Notes: a model not told the origin generated them from the sequence alone. Shown: positions 1 to 6,649, counted from the first letter of the stretch. The stretch: 17,830 bases of DNA from Deltaproteobacteria bacterium (GCA_031257955.1 JAIRNQ010000053.1:1-17830); one strand, 5' to 3'. A program made the numbers and translations.

Positions 1-546
1 TCTAAGGCCTCCTCTGACCATTTTGTCAGGGCCTACCACCATACCTACGGCCTCCCGGTTTTGACCACCAACTGCTCCAATAACTACGGCCCCTACCAGT
101 ACCCGGAAAAGCTTATCCCGCTCATGATACTAAACGGCTTGAATTATAAGCCCTTACCCGTCTACGGCGACGGTCTCCAAATCCGCGACTGGCTCCACGT
201 CTCCGACCACGTCCGGGCCCTGCGGCTGGTCCTGGAAAAGGGCAGGGTGGGGCAAACCTATAACATAGGCGGGCGGGCCGAAAAGGCCAACGTGGAGGTG
301 GTGGAAACCATCTGCTCGCTTCTGGACGAGCTGGCCCCCAACCCGGCCAAGGGCCCCCGGAAAGCCCTCATAACCCACGTTACCGACCGCCTGGGCCACG
401 ACCGCCGCTACGCCATCGACCCCGGTCGGGTGTCCCGGGAACTGGGCTTTGAACCGAGTCACGATTTCGCCTCCGGCCTTAGGGATACGGTCAAGTGGTA
501 CTTGGCCAATCCCCAATGGATCGAGAGCGTCCAAAACAAGGGTTGA
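1..546 (+). CDS. rfbB: dTDP-glucose 4,6-dehydratase, C-terminal part (5' end outside window)
   Basis: RfbB (RmlB) is an NAD-dependent short-chain dehydrogenase/reductase that converts dTDP-glucose to dTDP-4-keto-6-deoxyglucose, step two of dTDP-rhamnose and related sugar synthesis in the cytoplasm. The frame is open from base 1, so the gene starts upstream; about 181 residues are present of a usual 340-360. The first codons read SKASSD, which places Lys2 as the lysine of the catalytic YxxxK motif. They are followed by the family hallmarks TNCSNNYGPYQYPEKLIP and the substrate-binding stretch VYGDGLQIRDWLHVSDH. The protein ends with the usual helix (DTVKWYLANPQWIESV). The gene lies 122 bp upstream of rfbA on the same strand, matching a nucleotide-sugar operon. 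The family call is secure; the missing N-terminal half is only outside the window. Confidence 0.95.
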   Translation, partial: SKASSDHFVRAYHHTYGLPVLTTNCSNNYGPYQYPEKLIPLMILNGLNYKPLPVYGDGLQIRDWLHVSDHVRALRLVLEKGRVGQTYNIGGRAEKANVEVVETICSLLDELAPNPAKGPRKALITHVTDRLGHDRRYAIDPGRVSRELGFEPSHDFASGLRDTVKWYLANPQWIESVQNKG

Positions 547-668
547 TTGTTCAATCCCCATCGCCCAAGGTGACCCTAGCCTTAGCCGGTCGCCCTGGCC
601 CGGCGAAGGCCAACAATCCCGGCTTAGCCCGATAATCCCGGACGATGTTTCCCGAAGGATAGACTTGG

Positions 669-1553
669 ATGGCCAAGAGAAAAGGCATAATACTGGCCGG
701 CGGGGCCGGCACTAGGCTCCACCCGGCCACTTTGGTTGTCTCGAAACAGCTTTTGCCCGTTTTCGACAAACCCATGATTTATTACCCCCTGACCACCTTA
801 ATGATGAGCGGCCTGAGGGAAATACTTATCATATCCACCCCGGTCGATCTGCCGCATTTTGAGCGCCTGTTGGGCGATGGCCGACGCTGGGGATTGGAGC
901 TAAGTTACGCCGAGCAGCCCAAGCCCGACGGCTTGGCCCAGGCCCTAATCATCGCCGAGGGTTTTTTGGCCGGCGGCCCTTCCTGCCTAATCTTGGGCGA
1001 CAATATATTCTTTGGGCACGAGCTCATGTCCCGCCTCAAGGAGGCCACCGTCAGGAAAGGGCCTGGGGCAACCATCTTTGCCTACCACGTACAGGATCCG
1101 CAACGATACGGCGTCGTGGACATCGACAAGGATAATAATGCCTTGGACATCGAAGAGAAGCCCACCAAACCCCGCTCAAACTACGCCGTGACCGGCCTTT
1201 ATTTCTACGACAGCCAAGCTTCCAGTCTGGCCAAGGAACTTAAACCCTCGGCCAGGGGTGAGCTGGAAATAACCGACCTCAACCGCAAGTACTTGGAACT
1301 CGGCCGCCTTAAGGTGTCTGTCCTGGGCCGCGGCTTCGCCTGGCTTGACACCGGCACCCACGAAACCCTACTCGAGGCCGGCCAGTTCATCCAAACCATC
1401 GAAAAGCGCCAAGGAATGAAGGTGGCCTGTCCCGAAGAAGTGGCCTGGAGGAACGCCTGGATCGACGACGCCCGGCTCGAGGAGCTGGCCCAGCCTCTGA
1501 TGAAAAACGGCTACGGCCAATACTTGAAAAATCTTTTGGGGTCCAAGCGCTAA
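669..1553 (+). CDS. rfbA: Glucose-1-phosphate thymidylyltransferase
   Basis: RfbA (RmlA) joins dTTP and glucose-1-phosphate to make dTDP-glucose and pyrophosphate, the first step of dTDP-rhamnose synthesis, so it feeds the rfbB product just upstream. The 294 residues match the family length. Visible motifs are the nucleotide-binding loop GGAGTRLHPAT (residues 11-21; the usual form is GGSGTRLxPxT), KQLLPVFDKPMIYYP (26-40), the metal-binding LGDN (Asp111), EEKP (162-165) and WLDTGTH (Asp227). The ATG at 669 has a GAAGGA ribosome site 9 bases upstream and begins right before the nucleotide-binding strand, as expected. Transcription probably comes from rfbB upstream, and a strong terminator follows. 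rfbC and rfbD are not next to it. Nothing in the gene looks broken. Confidence 0.96.
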   Translation: MAKRKGIILAGGAGTRLHPATLVVSKQLLPVFDKPMIYYPLTTLMMSGLREILIISTPVDLPHFERLLGDGRRWGLELSYAEQPKPDGLAQALIIAEGFLAGGPSCLILGDNIFFGHELMSRLKEATVRKGPGATIFAYHVQDPQRYGVVDIDKDNNALDIEEKPTKPRSNYAVTGLYFYDSQASSLAKELKPSARGELEITDLNRKYLELGRLKVSVLGRGFAWLDTGTHETLLEAGQFIQTIEKRQGMKVACPEEVAWRNAWIDDARLEELAQPLMKNGYGQYLKNLLGSKR

Positions 1554-1645
1554 CCGCCCCCGCGTCCCCTTCCGCCATCGCCTATGGTTAGGCCAAAAGC
1601 CACCCGGGCTCATTTTAGGCTCTCAGCCCGTTTCCCAAAAAAGCG

Positions 1646-1678
1646 ACGCCCATGGATCAACCCATCCATGGGCGTTTT
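1646..1678 (+). terminator. Rho-independent terminator of rfbBA
   Basis: A perfect 12-bp stem (1646-1657 with 1664-1675), a 6-base loop and a TTTT run to 1678 lie 93 bp after the rfbA stop. The A run at 1637-1642 would let it act on the other strand too. It marks the end of the GC-rich sugar operon; AT-rich accessory DNA begins about 80 bp later. Confidence 0.85.
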
Positions 1679-2023
1679 AACTTATAGTGGCTAATCGGTC
1701 GGGACTATGGCCGGGCGTAAGGGCTAAAGCCGCCCAGCGAACTGGCCGCGCTTCTATGGTTCAAAAATCGATGATACCAAACTGGGATTCCGCTGGTTAT
1801 GTTATTGAAATGTGGAATATTAATCCAAAGCCAATATCAGTTCGTCGTAGTTACTTTTGTTACTGTGCAATTTATAACATTCTGAAATTACATAATTTTT
1901 TTAGGGATGATTTGTTTTAGCAAATATAATCGGCAAAAATCTGAAATAATTCAATATCGGCTTATTTACTAGTTGTTTTGCGTATTGCAAAAATTCTATG
2001 CTGGTCTAATGTCTATAGGGTGA
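1679..2023. other. AT-rich gap, no supported gene
   Basis: Base composition falls sharply after about 1760, marking the left edge of the accessory region. A 77-codon frame (1687-1920, GTG start) is open across the junction, but I recognise no motif, its first third lies in GC-rich intergenic DNA and it has no ribosome site. I do not call it a gene. Confidence 0.5.
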
Positions 2024-2041
2024 AATCGATATTTAATTTGC

Positions 2042-2308
2042 TGGCGCGAAGTCTATACCCACTTAAATTTATATCAATACATTATTAATAATAAAGATAA
2101 TATTGATTGTGCTAAATATATTAAGATGAAATTATATATAGGCAGTGGTCATATAGAAAATGGCAATAAAAATGTGTTTCAAGAAACTAAAAGACCAGGT
2201 ATGATCTGGAATAAAGAAATAGTGCAACATTTATTAACTTTAAGATATAAAATAAAAAGCAATTTATGAGATGAAGATGTTTCTGACATTATTTTAAAAC
2301 ATTGTTAG
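2042..2308 (+). pseudogene. Transposase C-terminal remnant (ISKra4-like), interrupted by a stop
   Basis: Read in the frame of 2042, the translation holds LYQYIINN, then IGSGHIENGNKNVFQETK, PGMIWN and LLTLRYKIKSNL, then a TGA at 2267-2269, then DEDVSDIILKHC and a stop at 2306-2308. The pattern IGSG-IE--NK-V-Q---K--GM-W followed by LLTLR is the C-terminal catalytic region of transposases of the ISKra4 and related DDE types. In relatives a Trp commonly stands where the TGA is, so TGG to TGA is a likely point mutation. The frame is closed upstream by TGA at 2021 and no N-terminal half is visible. It is a dead fragment. The transposase reading is fairly safe; the exact IS family is inferred from memory of the motif. 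Confidence 0.6.
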
Positions 2309-2313
2309 AATAA

Positions 2314-2577
2314 TTATTCACCTTTCAATTTTTTAGATATGTAATTTCGTAATAAAGATTGTGATTCATTCATTAATCTTTGTAAATTTATTTCAAGTAA
2401 TGGAAAAGGTTTATTTTTAGAAGTAATATCAGTATTTATAGTTTCATCAATCGCATTTTGAAATATATCAGTTAGTAACTTAGCCAATATTTGTCCATCT
2501 AAGGTTTCACAACAGCTAGTTTTTTTAATATTATTTCTTAATTTAGACATTTTTTTGTTGGATTTGTTGCTATACAT
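2314..2577 (-). CDS. Hypothetical 87-residue protein
   Basis: I do not recognise this ORF. It encodes 87 residues, rich in Lys, Asn and Ile, with a Lys/Asn-rich start, a middle that looks helical (DGQILAKLLTDIFQNAIDE) and a basic C-terminus ending KKLKGE. No membrane segment or known motif is visible. A second Met at residue 10 could be the real start; neither start has a good ribosome site. It converges on the transposase remnant, with 5 bp between the ends, and it shares the AT-rich composition of the surrounding accessory DNA. An AT-rich stretch at about 2605-2625 could hold a promoter. It may be a small accessory gene or a chance frame in AT-rich DNA. Confidence 0.35.
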   Translation of the reverse strand: MYSNKSNKKMSKLRNNIKKTSCCETLDGQILAKLLTDIFQNAIDETINTDITSKNKPFPLLEINLQRLMNESQSLLRNYISKKLKGE

Positions 2578-2656
2578 TTTTCTTGCTCGCTAGTTTAGCT
2601 AATTTATAATATTATCACAATAGGATAGTGGAAGCAGAACATTTAAAAAAAGTTGA

Positions 2657-2809
2657 GTTTATCATCAATTCAAGCTAAAAGTAACTCTTGTTGATTGCGT
2701 GTTTGACAGGATACTATATGCCTCTCCAAGGTCACAAGAAATATTCCTTTCTACAGGTGATAGTTTTGGTTGTAACACCGAATATGACTACGAGACATTT
2801 TATGTCTAG
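2657..2809 (+). pseudogene. Possible coding remnant, unknown
   Basis: A 50-codon frame between TGA (2654) and TAG (2807) has a protein-like composition, with YHQFKLKVTLVDC followed by a stretch ending EYDYETFYV. The first block faintly recalls the start of the plasmid pRiA4b ORF-3 family (Y-lkvtL-), but the similarity is weak and I would not rely on it. It has no convincing start. The rest of 2578-3041 shows no other gene. Confidence 0.2.
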
Positions 2810-3041
2810 ATGGTTGCCACCCCTACAGTCCAAGGCAAACAACTATGACATGATTATAGCACATTCAATATAGAAATTTTACATTACATTTTTTGAAGTA
2901 CCCGTTATTATGTACTAAGTAGGACCAACAAAACGCCATCTTTCCTGGTTTTACCTTTCTCTGATGCTTTCTTCTCTCGGTCATCACCTTCGACCGTTCT
3001 ATAGCGATAGGCTCGGAGCTAAGGCCAATTGCGCAGGTGGG

Positions 3042-3146
3042 AAAGAATTAAATATAAAGCCGACCATGGAAATCGGGCCCGGCTATCAGTTCAACATTAT
3101 CGTCACCAAAGACGTGATTTTCAGGACGGCTTATGCGGCAAATTGA
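3042..3146 (+). pseudogene. VirB10/TrbI-like conjugation protein, C-terminal remnant
   Basis: The last 34 codons read KELNIKPTMEIGPGYQFN, then IIVTKDVIF, then a short tail and TGA. The block NIxPTxxIxPGYxFNxxVTKDxxxxxxY is the C-terminal signature of VirB10/TrbI-type proteins, which span the envelope in type IV secretion and conjugation. Upstream the reading frame appears to shift near 3040: the other frame (2989-3048) reads through to a stop at 3049. No other conjugation gene is seen nearby, so this is a fragment left by a plasmid or integrative element. The family call rests on this short motif only. Confidence 0.45.
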
Positions 3147-3186
3147 GGCTGGCGGACGTATAGCCCCTGACTGTCGGAGGGTTGGG

Positions 3187-3498
3187 TCAGAGTATCCACA
3201 CCAGATTGTTGAGACTCGTCCCCTTGGCTTCAGCCTGAATGGCCAAAAGGGCGTGAAGTTCGGGAGGAAGCCGCAGGGTCAGGCGGCCGGAAAACGGTTT
3301 TTGCGGCTCACGTCCGGATTTGGAGCAGTTATCGAGATAAAAATCGACCGCATCCTCGAAGGCCTGGCGAATTTCATCAACCGAATCGCCATGAAAAGTG
3401 ATTATGTCCTGGATTCCGGCTACCCGGCCGACAAAACAACCGTCTTCGTCGCTGTATTCGATACGGGCGGCATAACCGCGATGAGTCATAGGTTTCAT
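3187..3498 (-). CDS. hicB: HicB-type antitoxin
   Basis: HicB proteins neutralise the HicA mRNA-cleaving toxin and usually repress their own operon. The 103 residues show the partly degraded RNase-H-like fold of the family (GYAARIEYSDEDGCFVGRV, then GIQDIITFHGDSVDE, then AFEDAVDFYL), a linker, and a C-terminal ribbon-helix-helix DNA-binding domain (KPFSGRLTLRLPPELHALL with AEAKGTSLN). I chose the ATG at 3498 because GGAGGTG lies just upstream. The longer open frame to 3624 is the decayed end of hicA in another frame. The protein stops at NNLVWIL, perhaps several residues earlier than usual. The reading frame is intact while its toxin partner is broken. Confidence 0.85.
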   Translation of the reverse strand: MKPMTHRGYAARIEYSDEDGCFVGRVAGIQDIITFHGDSVDEIRQAFEDAVDFYLDNCSKSGREPQKPFSGRLTLRLPPELHALLAIQAEAKGTSLNNLVWIL

Positions 3499-3622
3499 GG
3501 CGTCACCTCCAATAGTTTCAAAAAATACCCCGCGCCTGGTATGGCTTGGCTTCTTTGCCCGGATGCGGGCGATGGAAGTCGATGCGGTGGTTGCCCCGCT
3601 CAAAACCAACCCGTGATCCGTC
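3499..3622 (-). pseudogene. hicA: HicA toxin, 5'-truncated and frameshifted
   Basis: Read on the minus strand from 3622, the translation is DGSRVGFERGNHRIDFHRP, then HPGKEAKPYQARGIF, then TGA at 3520-3518. This matches the C-terminal two thirds of HicA-type toxins: a GSRV-F strand, the HRPHPGKE block, and YQ-R before the last helix. The normal last helix (FLETIG) appears in another frame as FFETIGGDA, so a frameshift occurred, most simply in the six-base A run at 3520-3525 (T on the coding strand). The first part of the gene is missing; the fragment starts 3 bp from the 45-bp repeat at 3625-3669. The toxin should be inactive. Gene order (toxin then antitoxin) is the usual one. Confidence 0.75.
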
Positions 3623-3624
3623 AC

Positions 3625-3669
3625 AAGTTTGCCGGGCTAACTTTTAGGGAGGTGAAATTCAAACTCCCT
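3625..3669. repeat. 45-bp structured repeat, copy A
   Basis: It matches 5761-5805 at 41 of 45 positions, and all four differences are transitions. Bases 3626-3631 (AGTTTG) can pair with 3660-3665 (CAAACT); in copy B the same arms are AGTCTG and CAGACT, a compensated change. Copy B sits just ahead of the plus-strand intron reverse transcriptase, so copy A is probably a group II intron scrap sitting where the front of hicA was lost. Confidence 0.7.
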
Positions 3670-3816
3670 AAAAAAGAGATAACGATTGATTTCCTTGATT
3701 TCTTGTGCAAATAGGGTAGGCATAGTGAATTCAAACAAAATGACTTGTATTATGATCAAGAACAATTGCAAAATGTCAGTGATATTTTAGAAAGTATTAG
3801 CAATTAAACAAATGAT

Positions 3817-4066
3817 TTAGTTGGTTTTCTTGTCTGCCGCATTTGGTATTGGTGGCAGAGGTCTATCGGACAGTTTAAATCCGTATTTTTTGACGATAAG
3901 AGTTGCTTTATTATTGAAAAAAGTTATTATTTCAGATTCTTTTTATATTTTTAGTTTGCTCATATAAGTTTAAGCGGATAGCATCAATCTCTTTTTCAAT
4001 ATCATTTTTCTTAATACAACACCTCTGTTTGTTTCTGGAAGGACAAAACTTGAAAAATTGATTCAT
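3817..4066 (-). pseudogene. Third gene of HEPN/MNT operon, single-base frameshift
   Basis: The ATG at 4066 overlaps the stop of the nucleotidyltransferase gene (ATGA), so it looks translationally coupled. The first frame gives NDIEKEIDAIRLNLYEQTK, then NI and a stop. Removing one A from the five-A run after that point restores a second frame that reads KESEIITFFNNKATLIVKK, then YGFKLSDRPLPPIPNAADKK and TAA at 3819-3817. The span is 250 bp, one more than a multiple of three, as expected for a one-base insertion. The restored product would have about 82 residues: a helical N-terminus of a kind common in small accessory proteins (EIdaIRLnLYEqTK) and a Pro-rich tail. I know no function. It is clearly a former gene, because both frames are protein-like and join at a homopolymer. 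Confidence 0.6.
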
Positions 4067-4434
4067 ATTTCAATGCCTGTTTTTAAAATTTCTTCAATAA
4101 AAAAACTGTCAACCTCCAAGGCTGAAGCTAAAAAAACATGTGGTTCAATAAAAGCCCATGGGAAGTCCATAGTCATAATAGAAATATCAATTAAAGCATC
4201 TTTTCGTGTTTTTCCTCCCCAGTTTTCAAGAAAAAAACAGACATCGGTATCGCTGTTAAAAGTCGCTTTACCTTTCGTCCAAGAGCCAAATAAATAAGCC
4301 TTTACAACAGGAAAGGAAGAACGGACTTTTTCGGCATATTGTTTTACAGCTTCGGCGATGGTTTCGGTTGTTCTGAGAGGATCTCCTGGTCTTCCTCCAC
4401 CGAATCCGGTTTGGGTATTGCTTTCAAGAGCCAT
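4063..4434 (-). CDS. MNT-type nucleotidyltransferase antitoxin
   Basis: This is a minimal nucleotidyltransferase of the DNA polymerase beta superfamily. In HEPN/MNT modules such proteins neutralise the HEPN RNase, in studied cases by adding AMP groups to it. The catalytic motif GSWTKGKATFNSDTDV lies at residues 50-65 (GS--G-----SD-D, with Asp62 and Asp64). A later acidic strand (FIEPHVF, 95-101) supplies the likely third acid. Length is 123 residues, or about 100 if translation starts later. The ATG at 4434 gives a 91-bp overlap with the HEPN frame, longer than usual, but no later ATG exists before the core, so the start is uncertain. The frame is open throughout, unlike both neighbours in the operon. 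Confidence 0.75.
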   Translation of the reverse strand: MALESNTQTGFGGGRPGDPLRTTETIAEAVKQYAEKVRSSFPVVKAYLFGSWTKGKATFNSDTDVCFFLENWGGKTRKDALIDISIMTMDFPWAFIEPHVFLASALEVDSFFIEEILKTGIEI

Positions 4435-4823
4435 TGGAACGCCTCTCTTGTTTTAGTTAGGATCTTAAGAGATTCATCATCCTCTTCATCTTCAAAATAA
4501 AGAAAGTTACCATATTCATCTGGATATCGTCCGCCAATATAAAAATTAGAAAGAGTAGCAAATAATTGAATCATATCGCTGCTCGCAGGTTCTTTCAGGT
4601 GACTTTCAAACAGCTTGTAGAGATCATTAATTACATGGATGTGAGGAATTTTTGGACTGACTAGAAGAATATAAATACCTTTAACCAGTTTTTACAAGGC
4701 TTGTTGAGAATGAAAAAATACAAATTCTGTATCTTTACGGACATAAGCAGCATTTGCTCTGTCAAGATCCTTCATAGCAATTTTAAGCCATATATTGTAT
4801 AACTTGATTGTATCCTTATTCAT
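4344..4823 (-). pseudogene. HEPN-domain toxin, one premature stop
   Basis: Starting at the ATG at 4823, the frame gives MNKDTIKLYNIWLKIAMKDL, then DRANAAYVRKDTEFVFFHSQ, QAL, TAA (4694-4692), KLVKGIYILL, PKIPHIHVINDLYKLF, and the later block FATLSNFYIGGRYPDEYG. This is a complete HEPN fold: the central FH-QQALEKLVK helix, the PHIHVINDLYKLF helix (usually K-HDL--L) and the S-FYI--RYPD end. Only one codon is wrong: the family has Glu where the TAA stands, so GAA to TAA is the simplest cause. Total length would be 159 residues. HEPN proteins of this type are RNA-cleaving toxins paired with MNT antitoxins. A restart at the Met at 4574 would give a 76-residue C-terminal piece, which is unlikely to be active. 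Confidence 0.75.
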
Positions 4824-5108
4824 GTTAGAATCCAAAAATAAAATTAGGAAACATCAAAAAATAGTTGAACAACGTAGTTTCAATATTCAAACTCGGTTTA
4901 GTTAAAGGTTCCACATTCAACTGTCTAACTCAAGTATACAGGACTACCAGTAGATTTGCAAAGATATTCTTAGCCCGAGTTTCGCAGTTAGCTAAACGAT
5001 GTGGTTTAACTAGGTGAAATTTAAAGGTTTTTAAACGATAGGTGTATTACCTAATTTGCAAAACTTGAAGCGGTTATAGATAATTTGGAAATCTTGGCCA
5101 TTTATGTA
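4824..5108. other. AT-rich gap upstream of the HEPN gene, no gene seen
   Basis: No convincing coding frame on either strand. A short frame (about 4924-5013, plus) reads LTQVYRTTSRFAKIFLARV, which looks somewhat protein-like but is unplaced. A small inverted repeat (TAGGT/ACCTA) lies near 5039-5053. The HEPN promoter should lie here on the minus strand, but I see no clear -35/-10 pair. Confidence 0.4.
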
Positions 5109-5200
5109 GAGTAGAGAACTGGCGCGGTGGCATTCCTGCTACGTTTCCAGTTCCCCCTCGTCGAACCGGACATGCGGTTTTCCCGCCCGGCTCCCACAAT
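5109..5200 (-). ncRNA. Group II intron domains V and VI (minus-strand intron, 3' end)
   Basis: On the minus strand, GAGCCGGGCGGG, a GAAA-like loop, CCGCATGTCCGGTTC form the 34-base catalytic hairpin (domain V). A second hairpin follows (AACTGG to CCAGTT) and the sequence ends near CTACTCTAC, a common 3' end of bacterial group II introns. The exact 3' junction is approximate. Confidence 0.65.
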
Positions 5201-5459
5201 TTGACTGTCGCGCTTTCGCGCTCGGGTAGGTCGGGATAAGCATTCTTATATCTAATAGCCCATATTCCATAAACAGTTTCTTTTCGGGCCATTTCTTATA
5301 TCCTTTGGTTTTCAATTTATGCGTTCTCTTTAACCAATGGCGAAACCGGTCTACGCAGTATTTGCCGATAAGTTTGAACGGTTTTGAAACCGCACCTACA
5401 TAGTAGTAGTTTGCCCAGCCTCTCACCGCTTTATTCGCCTTTCCACTACGGTACTGGCA
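5139..5459 (-). pseudogene. Group II intron reverse transcriptase/maturase, C-terminal fragment
   Basis: Only the end of an intron-encoded protein is left. From 5459 the frame reads CQYRSGKANKAVRGWANYYY, then VGAVSKPF, a helix ending CVDRFRHWLKRTHKLK, and GYKKWPEKKLFMEYGL. RGWANYY--G and the R--RW--R-HK block mark the maturase (X/GIIM) domain, which binds the intron RNA for splicing. The frame then runs into domain V, a known habit of several bacterial intron ORFs (KPHVRFDEGELET is translated domain V). The whole reverse transcriptase domain is absent and a stop lies just upstream of 5459, so it cannot function. It belongs to a different intron type from the plus-strand copy at 5811-6607, judging by the different domain V. 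Confidence 0.75.
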
Positions 5460-5501
5460 TTAAGAAGGTCCATTCTTGCGGCCGTCTTTTCGTGGATGTT
5501 C

Positions 5502-5533
5502 TCCAAATTATGCCGAATACGGCATAATTTGGA
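5502..5533. repeat. Perfect 32-bp palindrome (14-bp arms) between the two intron remnants
   Basis: Arms 5502-5515 and 5520-5533 are exact inverted copies around the 4-base loop AATA. The centre, ATTATGCCG-AATA-CGGCATAAT, closely resembles the centre of the palindrome at 6147-6182. It lies at the junction where the minus-strand intron remnant gives way to the plus-strand one. Confidence 0.85.
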
Positions 5534-5559
5534 CAATATGACCCGTCCGTAACATTGTC

Positions 5560-5805
5560 ATAAACGATAAGGCCAGAAGGATTCAGGCTTGGGAATGCGA
5601 GGGAGGACTGGCCGTCAGGCCGGAGGCGACGTCTGGGCTAAGGCCGGCCGGGAAAGGGAAACCGGCCAAGCCGGAAACGCGAGACGACGAGGAAGAGGTG
5701 GGCTCTGGGCATCGGATGGTTTGAACTAAAGGTCGCCGGCAACGAAAGAGATCGTTTCCAAAGTCTGCCGGGCTGACTTTTAGGGAGGTGAAATTCAGAC
5801 TTCCT
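5560..5805 (+). ncRNA. Probable group II intron RNA segment (domains ahead of the RT)
   Basis: No gene is visible, but the stretch is GC-rich and full of pairable blocks with GAAA-type loops (GCCGGCCGGGAAAGGGAAAC, CCGGCCAAGCCGGAAACG, then GGTTTGAACTAAAGGTCGCC). This is the style of group II intron domains I-IV, directly ahead of the reverse transcriptase on the same strand. It ends in copy B of the 45-bp repeat (5761-5805). The intron 5' end (GTGYG-like) is not found and may be lost. Confidence 0.4.
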
Positions 5806-5810
5806 GGTCC

Positions 5811-6520
5811 CCTCGTGAACGCTTACAAGAGTTGTTGCCTTACCTGAAGAGGCATAAAGATGAGATTGTCGGGAAGATACTCAATGGAAGCTACAGACCA
5901 AAACCGGTACGTAGAGTCGAAATACCTAAACCTGATGGGGGAGTTAGATTACTGGGAGTGCCAACAGTGCCGGACAGGTTCGTCCAGCAGGCGACGGCCC
6001 AGGTTTTAAGCCCCATTTTCGAGAAAACCTTCTCAGAGTACAGTTATGGGTTTCGCCCCGAAAGGAGTCCCCATGACGCGTTGCCACAGGGTAAAAAGTA
6101 TTTTGATGAAGGCTACGAGTACGTAGTTGATATCGACTTGGCAAAGTACTTCGATTATTCCGATTTCGGAATAATCGAAGTATCGAGGCCATTCTAGGAG
6201 AACTAAAACGATACACGGTAGGTTGGCTAGCGTATTATCGCTTGGCAAATATGAAATCGTGGCTTGAAAGGATGGACTCATGGATACGAAGGAAGCTCAG
6301 GACGTACATCTGGAAACAGTGGAAACGTGTCAGCGCCAAGTTTAAGAACCTTATGAAATACGGAGCTAGCAAGAACGACGCTTGGAAATGGGCCAACTCC
6401 CGCAAAGGATATTGGCGTATTGCAAAGAGTCAAGTATTGCACACTACCTTAACTAATAAGGTGCTGAAAGAACTTGGATATGACGAACTATCTGGAAGGT
6501 ACCATAAACTTCTGAAGTAA
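5811..6520 (+). pseudogene. ltrA: Group II intron reverse transcriptase with internal deletion
   Basis: The N-terminal part (PRERLQELLPYLKRHKDEIV, then GSYRPKPVRRVEIPKPDGGV, a block ending DRFVQQA, YGFRPERSPHDA and YVVDIDLAKYFD) covers RT0 to the start of the catalytic core. At Asp of KYFD the frame enters a palindrome and stops at 6195-6197. In another frame from about 6189 the maturase domain resumes (AILGELKRYTVGWLAYYRLA, then MKSWLERMDSWIRRKLRTYI) and runs to TAA at 6518. Some 200 residues, including the YADD active site, are missing. The protein would be dead as a reverse transcriptase; the maturase end could only be made separately. No usual N-terminal ATG is visible. Confidence 0.85.
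6147..6182. repeat. Perfect 36-bp palindrome (16-bp arms) at the RT deletion junction
   Basis: Arms 6147-6162 and 6167-6182 are exact inverted copies around ATTT. The left arm starts inside the normal RT codons for Tyr-Phe-Asp (KYFD), so the right arm is an inverted copy of gene sequence plus a short added core. The maturase part begins about 7 bp later. Confidence 0.85.
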
Positions 6521-6534
6521 AAGCATCATCCATT

Positions 6535-6607
6535 GAACCGCCGTATACCGAACGGTACGTACGGGTGGTGTGGGAGGGTGGCGGGGAGACCCCGCCCCCT
6601 ACCCGAT
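6535..6607 (+). ncRNA. Group II intron domains V and VI (plus-strand intron, 3' end)
   Basis: GAACCGCCGTATACC, GAAC, GGTACGTACGGGTGGT form the catalytic domain V hairpin, with the usual internal bulge. They are followed by the domain VI stem (GTGGCGGGG/CCCCGCCCCC region) and the end TACCCGATT, which is typical of bacterial group II introns. It lies 14 bp after the maturase stop. The catalytic RNA end appears intact even though the ORF is deleted. Confidence 0.75.
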
Positions 6608-6632
6608 TATTGGGTAAGGCGAATGGGAAAGG

Positions 6633-6649
6633 GATCGGCCGGGCCGATC
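6633..6649 (-). terminator. Possible terminator of the mod regulator gene
   Basis: A perfect inverted repeat (8-bp arms, 6633-6640 and 6642-6649, one central base) overlaps the regulator stop codon on the minus strand and is followed by CCCTTTCCC. The T run is poor, so termination is uncertain. Confidence 0.35.

Noticed and set aside
154..561. 135-codon minus-strand frame
   Set aside because: Opposite strand of rfbB; no motif and typical of GC-rich antisense frames.
3133..3714. 193-codon plus-strand frame
   Set aside because: It is the antisense shadow of hicB and hicA, whose frames show family motifs and a good ribosome site on the other strand.
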